Notes under the pieces: generated by a model
Seen by the model: the letters and a program-made list of their open reading frames with translations, nothing else
Database searches by the model: none
What the model was told of the DNA's origin: nothing
Translations under genes and position numbers: made by a program
Shown: piece by piece, positions 8,291 through 16,854 of the stretch
How positions within the stretch are numbered: position 1 is the stretch's first letter
Layout: each line of letters opens with the position of its first letter
Virus record (IMG/VR): IMGVR_UViG_3300035198_000110
Span: 1 to 25,088 of that record
From: a virus
DNA length: 25,088 nucleotides
Reading direction: 5' to 3' (one strand)

Positions 8291-8841
8291 ACATGAGCCG
8301 GACTCCCGCCGGGCCGATCACTGCCGGGCTCCTGGGGATCCAGGATGTCCTGGCCAACATGCCCGCCTTCCAGGCATGGGTCGGGGCCGAGTCCGCCGAG
8401 GAAGCCCGGGCCAAGGCCGTCCTGTTCGATTACACCGGCGGCGCGGATCAGACTTCGTCTTACGAGAGCGAGCCTCTAGCCATCGCCGCCTTCCGGCCGT
8501 TTGCCTGCCTCTGGCAGACCGAGCATCTGGCGCTCGACTGGATCTCCGGCGGCGAGCAGTACTACCTCGACCCCGGCGCGGATGTATACCTGGAGCTCCA
8601 GCAGGCCGATGCCTATCCCGACGATCGCGATGCCGGATACTGGGATTTCGTCTCGGCCATCGACGGGATCATCCAGGGTCTCCGCGACGAGGCCGGTACC
8701 AGCGGCGGCGTGCCGATCCATCGGATCCGCCTGGCCGCGCTGCCCATGCGGTCGCCGCCCGACGAGGATCCATCCAACGGCGGCGGCTACTGGGTGGCCT
8801 GCTTGCGCCTGTCCTGGGGCCGGCGGGGAGGAGGGGCCTGA
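8287..8841 (+). CDS. Unknown connector/tail-completion protein
   Basis: A 184-residue acidic protein in the connector/tail-completion block. The ATG at 8287 overlaps the previous stop. A second in-frame ATG at 8293 has better spacing (9 nt) from GGGAGG at 8278-8283 and may be the true start. Visible features are a helical start (TAGLLGIQDVLANMPAFQAWV), a middle part with several Asp/Tyr (EQYYLDPGADVYLELQQAD) and a last strand WVACLRLSWG. Position between connector and tail genes suggests a neck, tail-terminator or completion protein. No family was recognised with certainty. Confidence 0.6.
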   Translation: MNMSRTPAGPITAGLLGIQDVLANMPAFQAWVGAESAEEARAKAVLFDYTGGADQTSSYESEPLAIAAFRPFACLWQTEHLALDWISGGEQYYLDPGADVYLELQQADAYPDDRDAGYWDFVSAIDGIIQGLRDEAGTSGGVPIHRIRLAALPMRSPPDEDPSNGGGYWVACLRLSWGRRGGGA

Positions 8842-8844
8842 TCG

Positions 8845-9363
8845 ATGACCGTGCTCCTGCAATGCGGCATGAAGCTCCCGGGCTGGCTGGGACAGCAGCT
8901 CGGCGTCTCGACGCGGGCCTGGAAGGAAATCTGCCGCGAGACCATGGCCGAGGTCGGACGGCATTGGTTCGAGAGCTTCCTCCGCCTCCACTTCCGCGAA
9001 GGGGCAGCGGCGCGGTATGGATACCAGCCCCGCACGGCAAAGTACATCCGCTCCAAGATCAAGGCCGCCAAGAAGGGCAAGGCCCTGGCCGGCGGCGTCG
9101 TCCCTCTTCTCTACACCGGGGATCTTCGTGAGGAGGTTCAGGGCTACGTCTACGTGCGCGCGTTCCCCACACGAGCCACCCTCACCTTGCATGGCCCCAA
9201 GTACCTCTCGATGACCCCGCGGGGCAGCCGGCCCAACATGGGCCAGGAGATCACGGCGGTCAGCGATGAGGAGCGCTTTCAGATGGCCGCGCTGATGGCG
9301 GATCGGCTAGGCGCGAAGATGGATGCCCTCGGCCTCGACGCGGTAACCGAAGTCATTGCCTGA
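8845..9363 (+). CDS. Probable tail completion / virion morphogenesis protein
   Basis: A basic protein of 172 residues. The N-terminal half is helical, with WLGQQLGVSTRAWKEICRE and VGRHWFESFLRLHF. The centre has RYGYQPRTAKYIRSKIKAAK followed by PLLYTGDLREEV. A basic helix, then a short loop, then L-x-x-TG-x-L-R is the pattern I associate with gpZ / HK97-gp10-like and virion-morphogenesis proteins that sit between connector and tail tube genes. The ribosome site GGAGGAGGGG lies about 10 nt upstream of ATG 8845. The role is inferred from pattern and order. It could equally be described as a minor tail protein. Confidence 0.6.
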   Translation: MTVLLQCGMKLPGWLGQQLGVSTRAWKEICRETMAEVGRHWFESFLRLHFREGAAARYGYQPRTAKYIRSKIKAAKKGKALAGGVVPLLYTGDLREEVQGYVYVRAFPTRATLTLHGPKYLSMTPRGSRPNMGQEITAVSDEERFQMAALMADRLGAKMDALGLDAVTEVIA

Positions 9364-9375
9364 GAGGACCCTGCT

Positions 9376-10302
9376 ATGAGCACTCCCACTCCATTCTACT
9401 TGCGGGCCCTGAAGACCTCGGGCGGCACGGTGATCAGCCGGATCACCGATACCACGCCGGCCGTGACCACCAATCGCCTCCTGGCCTTCCACGCCGGCCA
9501 GTCCGAACCCAGCTTCCTGGCCACGCAGAGCCAGCGGATCGAGATCAGCTTCACCTGCCAGGCCGTGGGGCAGCTCCTGGCTTACATCAGGTCGGGAGGG
9601 AACCCTTATGCCCTGGCAATCAGCGGGTCCTACCTCGATCTGCTGTACCAGGCTGGGGCCGACCTGAACTTCCGGGCGGAGCCTGCCTCGGCCCTCCATT
9701 TCTGGTTTCGCGTCTACCGCGGCCTGCTCTCCTGGCAGACGATCCGCGCCGGCCAGGACCAGGAAGCCTCGGTGGCCTGCCGACTCCGCGTGGCCTGGGA
9801 CCAGGTCAATCCGCCCATCGTCCCCACGCCGAACCAACCGTTGTCGATTACGCCGCCGAGCGTCAACCTCTACACTCTCGGACCCGTCGGGGTCAACGGC
9901 GCGCTGCTCGGCGGGGTCCAGGACTGGACGTTGTCGAGCAATGAGCAACCCGAATCGATCTCCTCGGACGGCGACGTGTGGGCGACCTACGAGGCGATCC
10001 GCAGCGTGAGCCCCTCGGCGGCGATCCGGGCCATCGGTGTGCCCTGGCGGGCCATGGGCCTGGCCGGCACGCAGATCACCGCCTTGAGCCTCTACCTCAT
10101 GGCCAAGCAACTCTACGGCGGAAACTACGGCCAGGCCAGCCCCCAGCATGTGAAGATCTACGCGGCCGCCGGCCGGATCGATCCCGACAATGCCCGCGGC
10201 GGCGAGACCAATCCGGCCGAAACCAACTTGACTGCCAGCTTGATCAACGCGGGCAGCGATTTCGCCCTGGACTATTCAACGGCCGCCGCGATCACCAACT
10301 GA
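9376..10302 (+). CDS. Probable major tail (tube) protein
   Basis: A 308-residue beta-rich protein. The first half contains SQRIEISFTCQAVGQLLAYI and ALHFWFRVYRGLLSW. The middle has GVNGALLGGVQDWTLSSNEQ followed by SSDGDVWATYEAIRSVSPSA, the G-x-V-x-x-x-x-L-S pattern with a following DG that is common in tail-tube subunits. It lies after the tail-completion gene and before the tape-measure region, which is the tube-protein slot in siphoviruses. The ribosome site GAGAGGA precedes ATG 9376. The next gene is the other candidate for a tube protein, so the assignment is moderate. No sheath protein is found nearby. Confidence 0.5.
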   Translation: MSTPTPFYLRALKTSGGTVISRITDTTPAVTTNRLLAFHAGQSEPSFLATQSQRIEISFTCQAVGQLLAYIRSGGNPYALAISGSYLDLLYQAGADLNFRAEPASALHFWFRVYRGLLSWQTIRAGQDQEASVACRLRVAWDQVNPPIVPTPNQPLSITPPSVNLYTLGPVGVNGALLGGVQDWTLSSNEQPESISSDGDVWATYEAIRSVSPSAAIRAIGVPWRAMGLAGTQITALSLYLMAKQLYGGNYGQASPQHVKIYAAAGRIDPDNARGGETNPAETNLTASLINAGSDFALDYSTAAAITN

Positions 10303-10316
10303 CGAAGGAAGCTGCC

Positions 10317-10718
10317 ATGCCCACGGTAACGCTCAATCGCTCCTGGTCCGAGCCGGGGAGCACGCCCATCAGCTACGAGCTGGAAAAGACGGCCGACGGC
10401 GAGGTGATTCTCGATGCGGTCGTCATCCCGGATGAGTCCGTCGACTTCAACGTCGTGGTTGCGATCGACGTTTCGCAGCTCGTGGCCCTCTTGATCGGCT
10501 CGGATCAGGACCTGACGATTGAAACCAATCAGCCCGGCGGGGCCTCGGGGGAGCCCGACGATACCTTGGCACTGGAAGCCAATGCCCCCCTGATCTGGAC
10601 GGACGAGGACGTTGAGGCTTGTCCCCTGTCGGCGGACGTTACGATCCTCTACATCACGAACGGCTCCGGCGCCGACGCCACCTTGAATCTGCGGGCCCTG
10701 GTCGATCCGACGCCTTGA
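10317..10718 (+). CDS. Beta-rich virion protein of a recurrent phage family
   Basis: A 133-residue acidic protein with AAGGAAG (10304-10310) well placed before ATG 10317. It has a recurrent phage pattern: a beta-rich N-terminus, VSQLVALLIGSDQDLTIETN, a DDTLAL strand, APLIWTDED, then CPLSADVTILYITN and ATLNLRALVDPTP at the end. I have met this arrangement (I-x-I-E-T-N, then L-x-A...W, then A-D-V-T-x-L-Y-I-T-N) in structural genes of tailed phages, without an established function. It probably encodes a small virion component of the tail or capsid surface. It is not similar by eye to its neighbours except in being beta-rich. Confidence 0.65.
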   Translation: MPTVTLNRSWSEPGSTPISYELEKTADGEVILDAVVIPDESVDFNVVVAIDVSQLVALLIGSDQDLTIETNQPGGASGEPDDTLALEANAPLIWTDEDVEACPLSADVTILYITNGSGADATLNLRALVDPTP

Positions 10719-10741
10719 TTGTTGAGCAAGGACGCCCTGCC

Positions 10742-11566
10742 ATGGCTGGACTGCTCTACTACTTTCCCCAGGCCACGATCGAATGCCTCCGCGAGGGCCC
10801 CCGACTCCGCCGGGAGTTTCTCGTCTCGTGCGGGCTTCAGGATTCCCTGGCCGGGATCAAGTCCGTAGATCGGGAGCTGGCGATGCTCCAGTTGACCGCT
10901 CCCGGGCCGGGCGGGGCCCCCGGCGTGATGCTGACACCGATCGTGGCCGAGAATCCGCCGCCGCGGATCGGGTTCTATCCGGCTGTCCAGACGTGGGAAA
11001 AGGTGGCCGCGCAGCCCGAGCTGTGGATCGGCGTGGACCGGGATTTCCCCTGCCGGCCACTGGACCTGGCCCGGGCGCGGATGTTCCGGGGCTATCCGGT
11101 CACCCTAGCCGATGACCAGGTGTACCAGGTTCCGGTGATCGTGGCCCCGGTCACCGGCGATTCGTCCCTACCCCGTCAGTTGTTTCACAACGATCAGGGC
11201 ATTCTCGTGCTCAAGGTCAAGGCCGAATATGCGTCAGTGTGGGAGGCGGCCGACCGGGTGTGGGACGTCTTCTTCGAGCCGGACGCCCAAGGCGCTCCAT
11301 CTCGCAGCCGGACTATGGCTTGGAGCGAAATCCTCGGCCATGCCCTGATCTTCCTGGGCGTAAACTACCGATATGGGCCCCGCGAGCAGTCGGCGCTGAA
11401 GCTCGTCGACAGCGACAACTGGAGGGACATTCTTCAGGCCGCCGTGGATTGGCCGGCGATCGAGGCCGCTCAAAAAAAAACGGCGGCCGGCGACGGGCCG
11501 AGTTCCTCGCCTGGGTCCATGGAATCCGGCCCCAGCACCGGCCCAGCCGCAGTGAACTCTTCTTGA
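10742..11566 (+). CDS. Pre-tape-measure protein, possible tail assembly chaperone with -1 frameshift
   Basis: A 274-residue protein directly before the tape measure, the place of the tail assembly chaperones (lambda G/GT). AAGGAC is 8-9 nt before ATG 10742. The first 170 residues are mixed alpha/beta (PQATIECLREGPRLRREFLV, later VWEAADRVWDVFFEPD). Residues 195-245 look helical and conserved in style (MAWSEILGHALIFLGVNYRY, then DNWRDILQAAVDW). At 11472-11480 the gene has nine A, an A-AAA-AAA slippery heptamer in frame (11473-11479). The unshifted end is Ser/Pro/Gly-rich and unconvincing. A -1 shift gives a 283-residue product with a better-looking end. The function is inferred from position, since there is no clear sequence match. 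Confidence 0.65.
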   Translation: MAGLLYYFPQATIECLREGPRLRREFLVSCGLQDSLAGIKSVDRELAMLQLTAPGPGGAPGVMLTPIVAENPPPRIGFYPAVQTWEKVAAQPELWIGVDRDFPCRPLDLARARMFRGYPVTLADDQVYQVPVIVAPVTGDSSLPRQLFHNDQGILVLKVKAEYASVWEAADRVWDVFFEPDAQGAPSRSRTMAWSEILGHALIFLGVNYRYGPREQSALKLVDSDNWRDILQAAVDWPAIEAAQKKTAAGDGPSSSPGSMESGPSTGPAAVNSS

Positions 11567-11592
11567 TCGCCAGGGAGGCCAGCGGTGGGTGA
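11473..11592 (+). promoter_or_regulatory. Candidate programmed -1 frameshift site and its alternative C-terminus
   Basis: Slippery heptamer A-AAA-AAA at 11473-11479, in the zero frame of the gene starting at 10742, is followed 4 nt later by a hairpin (CGGCC 11484-11488 with GGCCG 11496-11500). A -1 shift reads 37 further residues (RRAEFLAWVHGIRPQHRPSR in the middle) to a TGA at 11590-11592, overlapping the tape-measure start by 8 nt. By my count third-position GC is about 87% in this -1 stretch against about 75% for the zero-frame end, so the -1 frame looks more like coding sequence. A homopolymer sequencing error would produce the same picture and cannot be excluded. Confidence 0.55.
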
Positions 11593-13387
11593 CGCCGTCC
11601 TGAACATCGCGGGGGATTCGGCCGGGGCCCAGAAGGCATTCGACGCCCTGCGCAAGCAGGTCACCCAGCTCCGCGAAGAACTGAAGCAGTGCAACCAGGC
11701 CCAAAAGACGGCCGGGGCCGAGATGGACGCCCTGGCCCGCTCTGCCAAGCGGGTCTACGACGAAACCCGCACACCCCAGGAGCAACATGCCCAGCGGCTC
11801 CGCGACCTGGGAACCTTGCTCAATCAGGGAAAGATCTCCTACGAGACCTGGGGCCGCGCCACCAAAAAAGCCCACGAGGATCTCAACCAGCAACTCAGCC
11901 AGACCAGTCAGGGCCACGTGGGTCTCGGCCGTCTGGTGTCGGACTGGAAAGGGCAAATCGGCGGGATTGTCGCCGGATACTTGAGTATCCAGGGCGCCCA
12001 GCAATTGATCACCCAGGAAATGCAGCGCCAGGAAGAGCTTCGCCATAAGGCCGCAGAGGCGACCAAGACTCTGGCCACGGCCCAGCGGGAGTTCTTGATC
12101 AACTATTTGGCGGCCGCGCCGCGGGGGATGACTGAAGAACAGAAGACGGCCGCCAGCACTGCGGCCCTCGCCCGCATCGCGGCCCTCTCGAAAGAGACGG
12201 GGGTGTCGGAGCGGGACCTCACGCTGCGGGCCTCGGCGATCTTCTCTTCGCGCCAGGGGGCGACCGAGCAGATGGCTTGGGAGGCGGTCCGGGAGTCGGC
12301 CCGGGTCCAGCCCGGAGAGCTGGAAGGCGGCCGGGCCATGGGGGTGGGCGCGATGGATCTGATGAAGGTCGCCGAGGGAATCAGTGCCGCCCGGGCCATG
12401 GGAATGATGGTGGCCACCGCGGGGATGTCCCACGTCTGGGATGTTGCCCGCGTGGCCGAGCACGGCGCCCCGGCGATCGCCGCCGTGGCCAAGACGGGCG
12501 GCACGCCGGAAGAGGCCGCAGCCCTGTTCGCCTGGAGCACCCTGGCCCTGAAGGACTGGACCGGCGCGCAAAGCGCCGTCGCGGCCCGCAAGGCCGCCTT
12601 GAGTCTGGAGGAATGGCTGCCGGAGAAAGATCGGCCCGTCGTCGGCACGGTCGATGGCCGGCTCGTTAGCGTGGGAATGCGCAAAGGGACTGCACTCAAA
12701 AGCTGGTCCGAGCGGGTCGATTGGCTGCGGACTCATCCCAAGGAGGCCGCCCAGATCATCGAGAAAATGGAGTTCGGCCGAGGGGCAATGAAACCCTTCT
12801 TTCGCGCCGCGGTCCTTGATCCGGTCTCGTCCGAGTGGAAGATGATGGACGAGCTCCGCAAAACGATGGGCACCGGGCAACAGATGGAAACGGAATACCA
12901 GACGATGCTTGGTGCGATGGGGGTGATCCCGGCCTTGCGGGTGGCCGGAATCGGGCGTCGAATCCAGACCAAGGCCGAGGAAATTGCCGTCGCCAATCGT
13001 CCTGAAGCCATCGTCGGGGCTATCGAGCCCGAATTCGAGAACTTCATGCTCCAGATGGGCGAGTCTGCATTTGCCAGGACTCGCGGCGGATTTATGGGCA
13101 CCCGCTTCGCCAGTGGCCGCTTCTTGGAGTACGGTCCAGAAAACGCACTCCAATCAATGATCGATCGCGCGGCCAGCTTGCGGGCGGGTTATCAGCCCAT
13201 GGAAGGCTTGCTCGGCAGGTTGTTCGGCGAGGGAGGCGATCGCCGGCGATATGAAGAACTGGGGGAAATGCTTGTCGTGTTGCGAGCCCAGCTCGAAGAG
13301 ATCCGGGAGATGCGCAAGGCGCAGCAAGAGACCAATCGCAAGGGCGCGGCCCACGGGGCCGGGGCAGTCAACCAGCACTCGGAGTAG
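11585..13387 (+). CDS. Tape measure protein
   Basis: Sets tail length and is ejected with the DNA. 600 residues starting at GTG 11585 with GGGAGG (about 11572-11578) upstream. Residues 10-110 are a charged coiled coil (AFDALRKQVTQLREELKQC, later EQHAQRLRDLGTLL), typical of tape-measure N-termini. A Gly-rich hydrophobic stretch follows (GGIVAGYLSIQGAQQLI, about 120-137). The middle is Ala/Gly/Met-rich helix (MDLMKVAEGISAARAMGMMV) and the C-terminus is again a charged helix (LVVLRAQLEEIREMRKAQQE). At about 0.15 nm per residue this predicts a tail near 90 nm, an estimate from length only. No lysozyme or peptidase motif was seen inside it. Confidence 0.85.
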   Translation: MGDAVLNIAGDSAGAQKAFDALRKQVTQLREELKQCNQAQKTAGAEMDALARSAKRVYDETRTPQEQHAQRLRDLGTLLNQGKISYETWGRATKKAHEDLNQQLSQTSQGHVGLGRLVSDWKGQIGGIVAGYLSIQGAQQLITQEMQRQEELRHKAAEATKTLATAQREFLINYLAAAPRGMTEEQKTAASTAALARIAALSKETGVSERDLTLRASAIFSSRQGATEQMAWEAVRESARVQPGELEGGRAMGVGAMDLMKVAEGISAARAMGMMVATAGMSHVWDVARVAEHGAPAIAAVAKTGGTPEEAAALFAWSTLALKDWTGAQSAVAARKAALSLEEWLPEKDRPVVGTVDGRLVSVGMRKGTALKSWSERVDWLRTHPKEAAQIIEKMEFGRGAMKPFFRAAVLDPVSSEWKMMDELRKTMGTGQQMETEYQTMLGAMGVIPALRVAGIGRRIQTKAEEIAVANRPEAIVGAIEPEFENFMLQMGESAFARTRGGFMGTRFASGRFLEYGPENALQSMIDRAASLRAGYQPMEGLLGRLFGEGGDRRRYEELGEMLVVLRAQLEEIREMRKAQQETNRKGAAHGAGAVNQHSE

Positions 13388-13392
13388 GGGCG

Positions 13393-13806
13393 GTGGCGGA
13401 CAACGCAATCGGCAGCTTCGAGTTCCTCAGCCTGACCGGCCAGGTCGCGCCCCCCAGCACGCGCCTCGAGCTGATCCAGCGCCCCGGGATCCCCGGCTCA
13501 GGCGTCCGCGATCTGAATTACCTCTCCGTCCCCTTCAAGCTTCGCTCGATCGTGGATGTGGCTTCGGTTTGGGAGGGACAGATCCTCCTGGTCGACTACG
13601 ACGCCATCAAGGGGACCGTGGTGACTCTGATCAAGGACGGTGTCGATTTCTCCGATCCGCTTCAGGCGGGCATGATCGGTCCCTGGAGCGTTCTGGTGCT
13701 GGACGTTCGCCTGGAGGCCCTCCACGCCACGCTGGCAGCCGTGGGCGGGATCAGCTTGCCATCAGGGGCGGTGTTGGTCTGCCAGTGGGACTTGGTGGCG
13801 GTCTGA
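13393..13806 (+). CDS. Small tail-tip protein following the tape measure
   Basis: A 137-residue protein starting at GTG 13393, 5 nt after the tape-measure stop. It contains LELIQRPGIPGSGVRDLNYL and then PFKLRSIVDVAS, an R-P-G-x-x-G-x-x-x-R ... P-F-x-L-R-S pattern that I associate with a small protein found next to tape-measure genes in several siphoviruses. The remainder is beta-rich (WEGQILLVDYDAIKGTVVTL). Its slot corresponds to distal-tail or baseplate-hub adaptor proteins, which is the likely role. Evidence is pattern and position; the function is inferred. Confidence 0.6.
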   Translation: MADNAIGSFEFLSLTGQVAPPSTRLELIQRPGIPGSGVRDLNYLSVPFKLRSIVDVASVWEGQILLVDYDAIKGTVVTLIKDGVDFSDPLQAGMIGPWSVLVLDVRLEALHATLAAVGGISLPSGAVLVCQWDLVAV

Positions 13807-13824
13807 AATCTTGGAGATGATTCC

Positions 13825-14334
13825 ATGGCAGTCATTCGCAGCCTGACCATCACGATCGACCTGAAGACGACCGAGAGCCTCGAAGAGGCCCCGGCCGCGG
13901 CCAGCGCCGCCGTGGTCTCCAAGGACTTCAACCGCGGGGCCCGCCAGTTTGCCTACCCGGCCTTGAAAAAGCTGGCGGCCTGGAAGCCGAGCATTACCAG
14001 CGCCTCCTCGGGCCCGGCCTTGCTGGAGATCGATCTGCTGGCCTTGCCCGGGACCCAAGGGGAGTTCTCGGCCGAGGGCCTGCAGCTTCAGATCTTCCGC
14101 CTCCACAATCCCACCGGGAACGCGGGAAGCGTGACTCTCCGCCCGGCCCTGATCGACGGGTACGATATTCTTGGCGAAGATAGCTCGGTCACCGTCGAGG
14201 TCGGCTGCGAGGTCCTCAAAACCCTCGGCGATGAGGCGCCGGTGGTCGGCGATTTCAGTGGCGCGACCTCCCGCTACCTGGAGCTGGACGGCCTGGAGGG
14301 CGACCAATATGAGCTGGAGCTGGTCTTCGGATGA
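13825..14334 (+). CDS. Beta-sandwich tail-associated virion protein
   Basis: A 169-residue beta-rich protein. After a helix-poor N-terminus it has FAYPALKKLAAWKPSI, a hydrophobic LLEIDLLALPGTQGEFSAEG, then LQLQIFRLHNPTGNAGSVTL and GYDILGEDSSVTVEVGCEVL, finishing with SRYLELDGLEGDQYELELVF. This series of strands with an N-P-x-x-N-A turn recurs in phage virion proteins that I cannot name more exactly, and resembles in general style the beta-rich protein at 10317-10718. GGAGAT lies upstream of ATG 13825, and the stop overlaps the next start (ATGA). Probably part of the tail tip or a small fibre. Confidence 0.6.
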   Translation: MAVIRSLTITIDLKTTESLEEAPAAASAAVVSKDFNRGARQFAYPALKKLAAWKPSITSASSGPALLEIDLLALPGTQGEFSAEGLQLQIFRLHNPTGNAGSVTLRPALIDGYDILGEDSSVTVEVGCEVLKTLGDEAPVVGDFSGATSRYLELDGLEGDQYELELVFG

Positions 14335-16478
14335 GCCCAATTGACCCGAGTGTCACCCGCCGCTACGACTTCCCCGCCCACCGGGTGTATCTTTCCCCGA
14401 CTTGGAAGGACGCGGAGTGGATCCTTCGGAAGCATCTCTACTGCAACTGGATCCAGTGGGCAATCGGCCCGGGTCATGATCGGGCCGAGCTCCAGTGGTA
14501 CTACGGCCCGGTAATCCACCCGAAGGCCGCGGCGGCCGTAGTGGAGCAGCCGCTGATGGGGATCCTCGACTACTACGTCAAGATCGTGATCGACCCGGCC
14601 GAGCCAGAAGACCTCGGTCACACTTGGTACGGCGTGATCACCGAGGCCAGCGACCAGCAGCTCGGGATCATCAGCGGCCAGCCGCCGCGGGGCGAGCAGC
14701 GGATCCTCTGCCACGGCCTCTCGATCCTCTTGGATCGCTCCTTCGTCCTGAGCAGCTACATCGACAGCGCGTCCGGGCAGCAGAAGCAGATCCACCGCGC
14801 CCTCGGCTTCAACTCGGAGAATCCCTGGTTTCGTCGCGGCGAGGACGCCGCCGACCAATCCGCCCGCCGTTTCGGCAATCGCTCTGTCCAGAAGGCCGAC
14901 GAAGATGTCTACGTCTTTGCCGAGAATCTTGCCGAGGCCGAGCTGTGGACATCCAGGGACATCGTTCAGTACCTCCTGGCGTACCACAGCCCCAGCAACT
15001 TCGACGGCGATCGCCCGATCTCCTGGGGCCTCACCCAGCGGGCCCTGAACACGATTCCGGACTGGGATTGCCCGGTCTTGGCCGCGGAAAAGCAGACGCT
15101 CTGGCGGCTGTGTGCCCAGCTCTTCGACCGCCGCCGCTTCATGGGCTATCGCATCGCGGTCGAGTCAACGGGGGACTCCGGCGCGCTGGAGCCCCGCCTC
15201 GACGTCTTCAGCTTCTCCGAGGACATGATCTCATTGCCCGACGGCGGCTTCATCGGTCCCAACGGCAGGGCCTCTGCCGTGGATCTCGACCCTTACGTCG
15301 ACGTGGCCGAGCTGGCCGTCAAAAGCTCGGCGGCCCACTGCGTGGAGCGGGTGATCTGCCGCGGCGGCCGTAAGCGGGCCGTGGGGACCTTCAGCTTTGC
15401 GGATGGGACCCTGGAGGCGGACTGGACCTCGGGCGATCAGACGCTTTACGAGCAGGGCTCGACCGAGATCGCCGGGCTGACCGACGAGGCAGAGAAATCG
15501 GCGCGGCTGAAGCTCTGGCGAACCGAGGACAAGATGAGGCGGGTTTTTTCGCATTTTCGCGTCCCGTTGTCCTGGAACGGCAGCGTCGGCGATGGGATCG
15601 GCGGACCGAAGGACCGGCTCTTTCCCGACGACTCGGGCTATGGCCAGGAGGAGATCTACCGCGGCCTGGCCCGATTTGATCGGGCATTGCCGGCGGCGAT
15701 CCTCCTGGATTCGCCCGATCAGAGCCCCCAGGATCGCCTAGAGGCGGCGGCCTGGATCAAGGTCTGGAGCCACGCCGGCGCCGACCGCTATCAGCACCTC
15801 GAGAAGCTTGGCGCAGATCGGATGGCCCACGTCTTCCTCAGCGAGCACCCCGGCGGCGACATCTCCTGCAACCTCCAGGTCCAGCAGCAGGGCCTGGGGA
15901 TCATCGTCCGCGTCCACGGCGGCCGGATGCATGGGCAGGAGGCCATCGCCAAAACCGATTTCCATCCGACCGCCCTGTTCATCGACGCCATCGAGCCACC
16001 CTACGACTGGCGGACGATGATCGTCACGGCCATGATCGAGATGGACAGCTTCGTGGAGGCGGCCTGGCCCTCCAGCGAGGACTCCCCGCCCGATCCCCTG
16101 GAGGTGGCCCGCGTGCTCGTGGTTGACGCCGGTGACAAGTACCGGTTGGATTACGTGGCGACGGGGACGGTGGTCGGCGTGATCGACGGCATCCCCCAGC
16201 GGGTCAGCCACGGGTATTATGTCCGTGACGATATGGCCAAGCTCCGTAAGCTGGCCAGGGCGATCTATGCCTGGTACGCCAAGGAGCGGTCGGCCCTTTC
16301 GATTGTCCTCAGAAACGTGGCGGACTTCCTTGAAGTCGGCGACCTGGTGACCACGCTCTCCAGCGGGAGCAACCTCCAGGAGGTCAACGCCGTGGTCTCC
16401 TCGGTCCGGATCGACCTCGTCCGCGGGCTCACCGAAATCATGACCGACTTTGCGGAGCTCGATCCCAACCAGTTTTGA
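14331..16478 (+). CDS. Tail hub / tail-associated tip protein, probable
   Basis: The largest tail-tip gene, 715 residues, starting inside the previous stop codon (ATGA). The N-terminal 120 residues are beta-rich with many Trp/Tyr (HLYCNWIQWAIGPGHD, LQWYYGPVI). The centre (about 180-480) is mixed alpha/beta. The last 110 residues read DKYRLDYVATGTVVGVIDGI, then LARAIYAWYAKERSALSIVL, then VGDLVTTLSSGS and a final NAVVSSVRIDLVRGLTEIMT. This closing run (a repeated small domain, then V-G-D-x-V) is the form seen at the C-terminus of phage hub proteins of the gp27/Tal type. It presumably forms the hub below the tape measure. No peptidase motif was seen. The subgroup is uncertain. Confidence 0.65.
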   Translation: MSPIDPSVTRRYDFPAHRVYLSPTWKDAEWILRKHLYCNWIQWAIGPGHDRAELQWYYGPVIHPKAAAAVVEQPLMGILDYYVKIVIDPAEPEDLGHTWYGVITEASDQQLGIISGQPPRGEQRILCHGLSILLDRSFVLSSYIDSASGQQKQIHRALGFNSENPWFRRGEDAADQSARRFGNRSVQKADEDVYVFAENLAEAELWTSRDIVQYLLAYHSPSNFDGDRPISWGLTQRALNTIPDWDCPVLAAEKQTLWRLCAQLFDRRRFMGYRIAVESTGDSGALEPRLDVFSFSEDMISLPDGGFIGPNGRASAVDLDPYVDVAELAVKSSAAHCVERVICRGGRKRAVGTFSFADGTLEADWTSGDQTLYEQGSTEIAGLTDEAEKSARLKLWRTEDKMRRVFSHFRVPLSWNGSVGDGIGGPKDRLFPDDSGYGQEEIYRGLARFDRALPAAILLDSPDQSPQDRLEAAAWIKVWSHAGADRYQHLEKLGADRMAHVFLSEHPGGDISCNLQVQQQGLGIIVRVHGGRMHGQEAIAKTDFHPTALFIDAIEPPYDWRTMIVTAMIEMDSFVEAAWPSSEDSPPDPLEVARVLVVDAGDKYRLDYVATGTVVGVIDGIPQRVSHGYYVRDDMAKLRKLARAIYAWYAKERSALSIVLRNVADFLEVGDLVTTLSSGSNLQEVNAVVSSVRIDLVRGLTEIMTDFAELDPNQF

Positions 16479-16491
16479 CCGCGAGGGCCCG

Positions 16492-16854
16492 ATGCCTGAG
16501 TTTCCCGCCGACCTGCGAAGCCGGATCCGGGCCCTGGAGGGCGAGGTCTCGCGCCTGGCGGACGCCCTGGAGGCCCTGGAATCCGCCGGCCGTCATCCCC
16601 TCGGCGGCCAGATGCCGGTGATTGCCTTCGGCTTCACGCAAGGCGATCTCTATCCCGGCGGTTCGACCACAGTCCGATTCTACACCGAGGACGATGACGG
16701 CGCCCTGGTCGATCGCACAATCATCGAAACCGCCTATGCCGCCAATTACGCCGAGTCGGGCACTTATCTGCCGCAGGGGAGCAATGTGGTCCTGCTCCGG
16801 CTGATCCGCCGCTGGTGGATCATCGGCGGAGAATGCTGGGTGAACCTGTCATGA
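16492..16854 (+). CDS. Small coiled-coil plus beta-domain tail-tip protein
   Basis: A 120-residue protein starting at ATG 16492, preceded by a weak GAGGG. The first 30 residues form a heptad-like coiled coil (LRSRIRALEGEVSRLADALE), likely a trimerisation stalk. Residues 40-120 are a small beta domain (IAFGFTQGDLYPGGSTTVRF, then VDRTIIETAYAANY, closing VVLLRLIRRWWIIGGECWV). Stalk plus compact domain suggests a short tail fibre or tip protein. Function is inferred from shape and position. Its stop overlaps the next gene's start (ATGA). Confidence 0.6.
   Translation: MPEFPADLRSRIRALEGEVSRLADALEALESAGRHPLGGQMPVIAFGFTQGDLYPGGSTTVRFYTEDDDGALVDRTIIETAYAANYAESGTYLPQGSNVVLLRLIRRWWIIGGECWVNLS

Noticed and set aside
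11234-13153. Minus-strand open frame of 639 codons across the tape measure gene
   Set aside because: Shadow of the tape measure. It has no plausible ribosome site and no motif, and the plus-strand gene has normal coiled-coil architecture.
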